64,000 nucleotides of DNA. It comes from JAKJGA01 sp029554345. Its GTDB lineage: Bacteria > Spirochaetota > UBA4802 > JAFGJZ01. The position numbers and the translations under genes were made by a program. Below the pieces are notes generated by a model. The model saw only the letters and a list, made by a program, of their open reading frames with translations. It was not told the DNA's origin and made no database searches. Below are positions 59,668-64,000 of this stretch, one piece after another; position 1 is the first letter of the stretch, and every line of letters begins with the position of its first letter. The stretch is taken from NCBI GenBank assembly GCA_035395685.1, contig DAOPBR010000003.1, positions 1 to 64,000 on the forward strand, given 5' to 3'.

Positions 59668-61539
59668 TTGCTGTTAGATTCATTAAATTCTGTTGAAGAT
59701 CTTCGCAAGATAAAAGTCGAGGATCTTTCTTCTCTTGCCGATCAAGTCCGCAGATACATGATTGATGTTGTCTCGAAAAACGGCGGACATCTTGCGCCTT
59801 CTTTAGGAGTTGTTGATCTTACAATAGCCCTTCATTACGTTTTTAACACTCCGTCTGACCGTTTGATCTGGGATGTCGGTCATCAGACCTACGCTCATAA
59901 AATATTAACCGGACGCAAAAATGATTTTCTTTCACTGCGGCAATTCGAAGGTCTTAGCGGTTTTCCGAAAGTCGCAGAATCGAATTTTGATTTATATGAC
60001 ACGGGACATACTTCTACATCGCTTTCTCTTGCACTCGGTGAAGCTGTTGCCAGAGATCTTTCGAGAAAGAAACATCGGGTTATCGCTGTTATCGGCGACG
60101 GTGCTCTGACCGGCGGATTGGCTTTTGAAGCTCTGAATAATATCGGTCATTTGAAAAAAGATATGATTATCATTCTAAATGATAATGAGCATTCTATTTC
60201 AAAAAATGTCGGTGCGATGTCGAAATATCTTACCGAACTCATTTCAGGTTCGGCATATAACCGTCTTGTAAGAAAAGTCAGAAAACTGTGCAGAAAAGTT
60301 CCGGTTATTGGAAAATATTTCCCTTATCTTTATGACAGAATCAGAATGGGAATAAAGAATATATTTGTTCCTGCAAACTTTTTTGAAGATTTCGGAATAC
60401 GCTATTTCGGACCCGTTGACGGTCATGATATCGAACATATGATTCATATTTTTAAAAGAATCAAATCAATTAATTCCGGACCAAAAGTTATTCATGTTAT
60501 AACAAAAAAAGGCTATGGATATAAATTTGCGGAGAAAGAGCCTGTTCGTTTCCACGGAACACAACCGTTTGATGTTGATACCGGAAAGGAATATGGGAAA
60601 AAGAAACTTTCTTTTTCGGCAGTTGCCGGGAAAACTCTCTGTTCACTTGCGGAGAAAGACAGCCGTATAGTTGCCGTTACTGCTGCAATGTCTACCGGTA
60701 CCGGTCTTGACGAATTTTCAAAAAAATATCCTTCGAAATTTTTCGATGTCGGAATTGCCGAACAGCATGCGGTAACTTTCTGTGCGGCATTGGCAAAGAA
60801 CGGATACAAACCTTATTTTGCAGTTTATTCTTCTTTTATGCAGAGGGCATTTGATCAGCTTATTCATGATGTCGCGGTGATGAATCTTCCTTCTGTCTTT
60901 CTTATAGACAGAGCAGGAATTGTCGGAGACGACGGAGAGACTCATCATGGTTTGTTTGATGTATCAGTTTTTAAAACAATACCTAATTTTGAATTACTGA
61001 TTCCTTCAGACGGAGAAGACCTGCGGGATATGATATATTATGCAGCGAAAGCTGATCATCCGGTTGCAATACGTTATCCGCGCGGATTCTGCGGTATTGA
61101 GTCTGTTGACTGTACTAAATTCCGTAAATCAGATTTTTCACTTCCCCTCAAGCTGTCGTCTTCGAGAGATTTGGTTATTATAGCTTCTGCAGACATGAAA
61201 ATCTGCGCTATGGAAGTTTCAGAATTGCTGACGTCCGCAAAAATTAAATCGGGAGTGGTATTGATACACTCTATTAATGCTCTTGATTCATCTGAATTTA
61301 GAGCGATAATTAAGAACGCGGATTTGTTTGCCGTGATAGAAAGTGAATATTCGCGAGGCGGATTATCGGAATCAATTCTTTCTATTCTTCCTGAGCAGAA
61401 ACGAAGTAAAATGACAGCATCTTTCGGATTTCCACGAAAGTTTATCGAGCATGGTCCGGTAGATTTACTATATGATAAATACGGTCTTTCGCCCCAAAAA
61501 ATAGCGTCAGACATAATTGAAAAGCTTAAGAAAAAATGA
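59668..61539 (+). CDS. dxs: 1-deoxy-D-xylulose-5-phosphate synthase
   Basis: Dxs condenses pyruvate and glyceraldehyde 3-phosphate with thiamine diphosphate, the first step of the MEP isoprenoid pathway. The 623-residue protein has WDVGHQTYAHKILTGR, the cofactor motif VIGDGALTGGLAFEALNN near 145, and the transketolase-type FDVGIAEQHAVTFCAALA near 365. The start codon is TTG with GGGAG upstream; no in-frame ATG fits better. The stop overlaps tlyA by 4 bp. It feeds the prenyl synthases at 12637-14495. Confidence 0.97.
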   Translation: MLLDSLNSVEDLRKIKVEDLSSLADQVRRYMIDVVSKNGGHLAPSLGVVDLTIALHYVFNTPSDRLIWDVGHQTYAHKILTGRKNDFLSLRQFEGLSGFPKVAESNFDLYDTGHTSTSLSLALGEAVARDLSRKKHRVIAVIGDGALTGGLAFEALNNIGHLKKDMIIILNDNEHSISKNVGAMSKYLTELISGSAYNRLVRKVRKLCRKVPVIGKYFPYLYDRIRMGIKNIFVPANFFEDFGIRYFGPVDGHDIEHMIHIFKRIKSINSGPKVIHVITKKGYGYKFAEKEPVRFHGTQPFDVDTGKEYGKKKLSFSAVAGKTLCSLAEKDSRIVAVTAAMSTGTGLDEFSKKYPSKFFDVGIAEQHAVTFCAALAKNGYKPYFAVYSSFMQRAFDQLIHDVAVMNLPSVFLIDRAGIVGDDGETHHGLFDVSVFKTIPNFELLIPSDGEDLRDMIYYAAKADHPVAIRYPRGFCGIESVDCTKFRKSDFSLPLKLSSSRDLVIIASADMKICAMEVSELLTSAKIKSGVVLIHSINALDSSEFRAIIKNADLFAVIESEYSRGGLSESILSILPEQKRSKMTASFGFPRKFIEHGPVDLLYDKYGLSPQKIASDIIEKLKKK

Positions 61540-62330
61540 AAATCCGTCTTGATAAATATTTATTCGATGAAGGATTTTCTGACTCGCGAGAAAAAGCAAA
61601 AAATGAAATCATTGCGGGTTATGTTAAGCTTAACGGTGAAACTGTCAGAGATCCTTCTTTTATTATAAAGGATAATACCGAGATAACTATAGCCCGTCCT
61701 GAAAATATTTTTGTTTCAAGGGGCGGAGAAAAAATCAATAAAGCTCTTAAATATTTTTCGATTGATGTCAATGAATCTGTTTGCGCTGATCTTGGAGCAT
61801 CTACAGGAGGATTTACCGATTGTCTGCTTCAGCGAGGTGCAAAAAAAGTTTACGCGGTTGATGTAGGTTACGGCCAACTTGATTACCGATTGCGTACGGA
61901 TAAACGTGTTGTCGTAATGGAGAGAACAAATGCGAGAAATCTTTCTCGGGATCTTTTTGATGAAACAATAGATTTTTTTGTTTCAGATCTTTCTTTCATT
62001 TCCTTTACTAAAATATTTCCGGCTGTAAAACTTGTTTCGCCTTCTGCTCATGGAGTTTTTCTTTTGAAGCCGCAGTTCGAGTCTGAAGGGTTTGAGCTGA
62101 AAAAGGGTGTCGTCAGAAACGATGATGACAGATTAGCCATAATAAGAAAAACTCTGAATGAACTTTGTTCAATGGGTATGCTTGTTAAAGGTTTTACCTA
62201 TTCGCCGATAAAAGGTCCAAAGGGGAATATTGAATATCTGGTTCATTATTCCATGCAGAATCCTGATAAAGAATTTGATGATGATATGGTATTAAATGCT
62301 TATAACGAGTCTTTATTATTGAATGATTAA
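61536..62330 (+). CDS. tlyA: TlyA-family rRNA 2'-O-methyltransferase
   Basis: The 264-residue protein has an N-terminal S4 RNA-binding domain (RLDKYLFDEGFSDSREKAKN, residues 4-60). An FtsJ-type SAM methyltransferase domain follows (CADLGASTGGFTDCLLQRGA near 88, VDVGYGQLDYRLR, FFVSDLSFISF, LLKPQFE). TlyA methylates cytidines in 16S and 23S rRNA and affects capreomycin sensitivity; hemolysin annotations are historical. The dxs-tlyA pairing with a 4-bp overlap is common in bacteria. Confidence 0.95.
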   Translation: MKIRLDKYLFDEGFSDSREKAKNEIIAGYVKLNGETVRDPSFIIKDNTEITIARPENIFVSRGGEKINKALKYFSIDVNESVCADLGASTGGFTDCLLQRGAKKVYAVDVGYGQLDYRLRTDKRVVVMERTNARNLSRDLFDETIDFFVSDLSFISFTKIFPAVKLVSPSAHGVFLLKPQFESEGFELKKGVVRNDDDRLAIIRKTLNELCSMGMLVKGFTYSPIKGPKGNIEYLVHYSMQNPDKEFDDDMVLNAYNESLLLND

Positions 62331-62336
62331 AAATAT

Positions 62337-62358
62337 AAAGCCGCTGTTTAGCGGCTTT
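62337..62358. terminator. Bidirectional terminator between tlyA and dapL
   Basis: AAAGCCGCT (62337-62345) pairs with AGCGGCTTT (62350-62358) around GTTT between the two convergent genes. The flanking T tracts are short. Confidence 0.85.
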
Positions 62359-62364
62359 AAGATA

Positions 62365-63591
62365 TTATTTCATGTCGGCTTTTAATATTCTGTCAACGGC
62401 CTTATTAACATTTTCTCTGCTGTTGAAGGCGCTTATTCTGATATATCCTTCTCCGCATTTTCCGAAACCTGATCCCGGTGTGCAGACGACATTCGCTTTG
62501 TTAAGAAGCTTGTCGAAGAACTCCCATGAATCAGTTCCGGTTTCAACCCATATGTAAGGAGAATTGTCTCCGCCCGTACAGGTGTAGCCTGCTTTAGAAA
62601 GAGCTGTTTTAATTATTTTAGCATTTTCAAGATAGAAATCGATTATATCTTTGACCTGTTTTTTACCTTCTTCTGAATATACCGCTGCTGCGGCTTTCTG
62701 AACCGGATATGATACGCCGTTAAATTTTGTAGTGTGGCGTCTGTTCCAAAGCTGTAAGAGCTGTACAGGTTTTCCTTCTGATGTATATGCTACGCATTCT
62801 TCAGGTATTACCGTATAGGCGCATCTTGTTCCGGTAAAACCTGCAGTCTTTGAAAATGAACGGAATTCAATTGCGACTTCTTTTGCGCCTTCAATTTCGT
62901 AGATGGAATGAGGGATATTTTCGTCGCGGATAAAGGCTTCATAAGCTGCATCAAAAAGAATGAGAGATTTGTTTTCTTTAGCATAGTTTACCCATTCGGT
63001 AAGCTGCTTTTTTGTTGCGACTTCACCTGTCGGGTTGTTCGGAAAGCATAGATAAATCAAATCGACCTTTTCTTTGGGAAGTTCCGGTACAAAGCTGTTG
63101 GATTTATTACATTCAAGATAAACCAGTTTTTCATAACGTCCGTCCATGCTGATTCCGGTTCTGCCTGCCATTACATTCGTATCGACATATACTGGATAAA
63201 CCGGATCCGGAATTGCAATCTTAATGTCGTCAGCAAAAAGTTCCTGGATGTTTCCAGTATCGCATTTTGAACCGTCGCTCACGAATATTTCATTCGGCTT
63301 AATGTCAGCTCCGCGTTTCTGGAAATCATTTTCAGCTATCGCTTTTCTCAGAAACTCATAACCCTGTTCAGGACCGTAGCCTTTGAATGATTTTTCATCA
63401 GCCATCTCATCAACTCCCTGATGAAAAGCTTTTACGACAGCTTCCGGAAGCGCTCGTGTAACATCACCGATTCCGAGACGGATGATTTCTTTGTCGGGAT
63501 TTGCTGATTGAAAAGCGCTTACACGTTTCGCGATATCGGAGAACAGGTAACTTGCCTTAAGTTTTGAATAATTTTCGTTTATTTTTATCAT
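62365..63591 (-). CDS. dapL: LL-diaminopimelate aminotransferase
   Basis: DapL converts tetrahydrodipicolinate directly to LL-diaminopimelate, a one-step route to lysine and peptidoglycan precursor found in spirochaetes, chlamydiae, plants and some anaerobes. The 408-residue class I/II PLP enzyme starts KINENYSKLKASYLFSDIAK. It contains IRLGIGDVTRALPEAVVKA, YLCFPNNPTGEVATK near 185, and the PLP-binding lysine in EFRSFSKTAGFTGTR near 250. The N-terminal Tyr-containing stretch is specific to DapL. It is a single gene, convergent with tlyA. An AAGGTG-type site precedes the ATG. Confidence 0.94.
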   Translation of the reverse strand: MIKINENYSKLKASYLFSDIAKRVSAFQSANPDKEIIRLGIGDVTRALPEAVVKAFHQGVDEMADEKSFKGYGPEQGYEFLRKAIAENDFQKRGADIKPNEIFVSDGSKCDTGNIQELFADDIKIAIPDPVYPVYVDTNVMAGRTGISMDGRYEKLVYLECNKSNSFVPELPKEKVDLIYLCFPNNPTGEVATKKQLTEWVNYAKENKSLILFDAAYEAFIRDENIPHSIYEIEGAKEVAIEFRSFSKTAGFTGTRCAYTVIPEECVAYTSEGKPVQLLQLWNRRHTTKFNGVSYPVQKAAAAVYSEEGKKQVKDIIDFYLENAKIIKTALSKAGYTCTGGDNSPYIWVETGTDSWEFFDKLLNKANVVCTPGSGFGKCGEGYIRISAFNSRENVNKAVDRILKADMK

Positions 63592-63754
63592 GACGCACCT
63601 TTTAGAATATATGCGAATAATTTTTTATTTTGCTGATAATTGTCAACAATCTATTTGAGCCTTTTAAAAGATAAAAATATTAAATTTATGTTTGCCTATT
63701 AGAGCCGATCGGGGAAATTGTCGCAGATTGCAAATCAAATTCAGGAAACGGGCA

Positions 63755-64000
63755 ATGAGAAGCATATACGAGAAAATATCAGAACACTACCGCGGAATAG
63801 AATATCAACACTTGTTTTTTTCGATTTTTATTCTGGGAGTCATTCTTTTCTACCGTATTTCGGCATACTTCATTTCAGGTTCTATTTATGCTGATTTTTC
63901 GACTGTCGGATTTCTGAATTATTTCATGTTGTCTTTTCCTGATGATGTATTCTCTGCGGCATTTTCTCTCGGTATAATTTTATTGATTGTGTCTTTGCCG
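63755..64000 (+). CDS. Membrane protein, 5' part only
   Basis: An open frame starts at ATG 63755 and is still open at the window edge after 82 codons. It reads MRSIYEKISEHYRGIEYQHL, then a hydrophobic segment (FFSIFILGVILFYRISAYFI), a loop with FPDDVFSAAFSLG, and a second hydrophobic segment (IILLIVSLP). GGAAACGGG upstream could act as a weak ribosome-binding site. This layout resembles the N-terminus of polytopic proteins such as lipoteichoic-acid-synthase-like sulfatases, but too little is visible to assign a family. Confidence 0.65.
   Translation, partial: MRSIYEKISEHYRGIEYQHLFFSIFILGVILFYRISAYFISGSIYADFSTVGFLNYFMLSFPDDVFSAAFSLGIILLIVSLP

Noticed and set aside
61074..61514. 146-codon minus-strand open frame inside dxs
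   Set aside because: It is the antisense of a certain gene, with no start signal or family.

Overview
The window is about 40% GC by eye, densely coded on both strands, and contains about 60 protein genes, one tRNA and no recognisable mobile element, CRISPR array, rRNA or replication origin. The best clue to the host is the gene at 10212-12182. It resembles the cytoplasmic filament protein CfpA known from Treponema and related spirochaetes. An LL-diaminopimelate aminotransferase, a BatA/B/C/D von Willebrand operon, many lipoproteins and beta-barrel-like secreted proteins, and PAS/HDOD signalling proteins fit a free-living or sediment-type spirochaete. This assignment is an inference from remembered families, without any search.

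Layout. 78-7196 (minus strand) is one long arsenic/thiol operon. It runs from a predicted leaderless ArsR gene through a small thioredoxin, a DGC zinc protein, an exported thioredoxin, CcdA, three DUF318/ArsP-type permease genes and an ACR3 arsenite pump to a CoA-disulfide reductase with a rhodanese tail. 7309-12182 holds a ribbon-helix-helix-like protein, tRNA-Lys(CTT), an unknown protein, a von Willebrand lipoprotein and the filament gene. 12222-15415 holds a TrpR-like regulator, a phytoene/squalene synthase overlapping a polyprenyl synthase, and hisF. 15432-18625 is a signalling cluster (a tail-anchored protein, a CheY-like receiver, an HATPase-HDOD protein). 18639-22578 has glyQ, nrnA, three small heat-shock genes behind an extended CIRCE element, and a Nudix hydrolase. 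22723-27683 has LpoB-like and COG3014-like lipoproteins, a degenerate hybrid histidine kinase and a hydrolase-fold protein that lacks its nucleophile and carries a histone-H1-like tail.

27719-38640 mixes a radical SAM protein, a secreted protein, a sodium:solute symporter, a large hybrid kinase co-directional with pyrD, a STAS protein and a LysM lipoprotein. 38793-45660 is the MoxR-DUF58-DUF4381-like-BatA-BatB-BatC-BatD operon, almost entirely overlapping. 45687-48010 holds a CsgG-like lipid-envelope protein and a polytopic membrane protein on the minus strand. After a 513-bp intergenic region come ilvB-ilvN-O-methyltransferase, an ABC-F ATPase, and a second ArsR gene whose 23-bp operator-like element recurs upstream of the adjacent pyrroline-5-carboxylate-reductase-like gene. 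54364-63591 is mostly housekeeping: DUF192, hflX, coaD, rny, dxs, tlyA and dapL. A membrane protein gene starting at 63755 runs off the end.

The most unusual material is regulatory and degenerate. Both ArsR genes share the same layout of -35, 17-bp spacer, -10, 7 nt and ATG, with no ribosome-binding site and the operator inside the promoter. The CIRCE element has perfect 18-bp arms. Two proteins appear to be pseudo-enzymes, a hydrolase and a kinase. The ars operon combines arsenical export with a complete cytoplasm-to-periplasm thiol relay.
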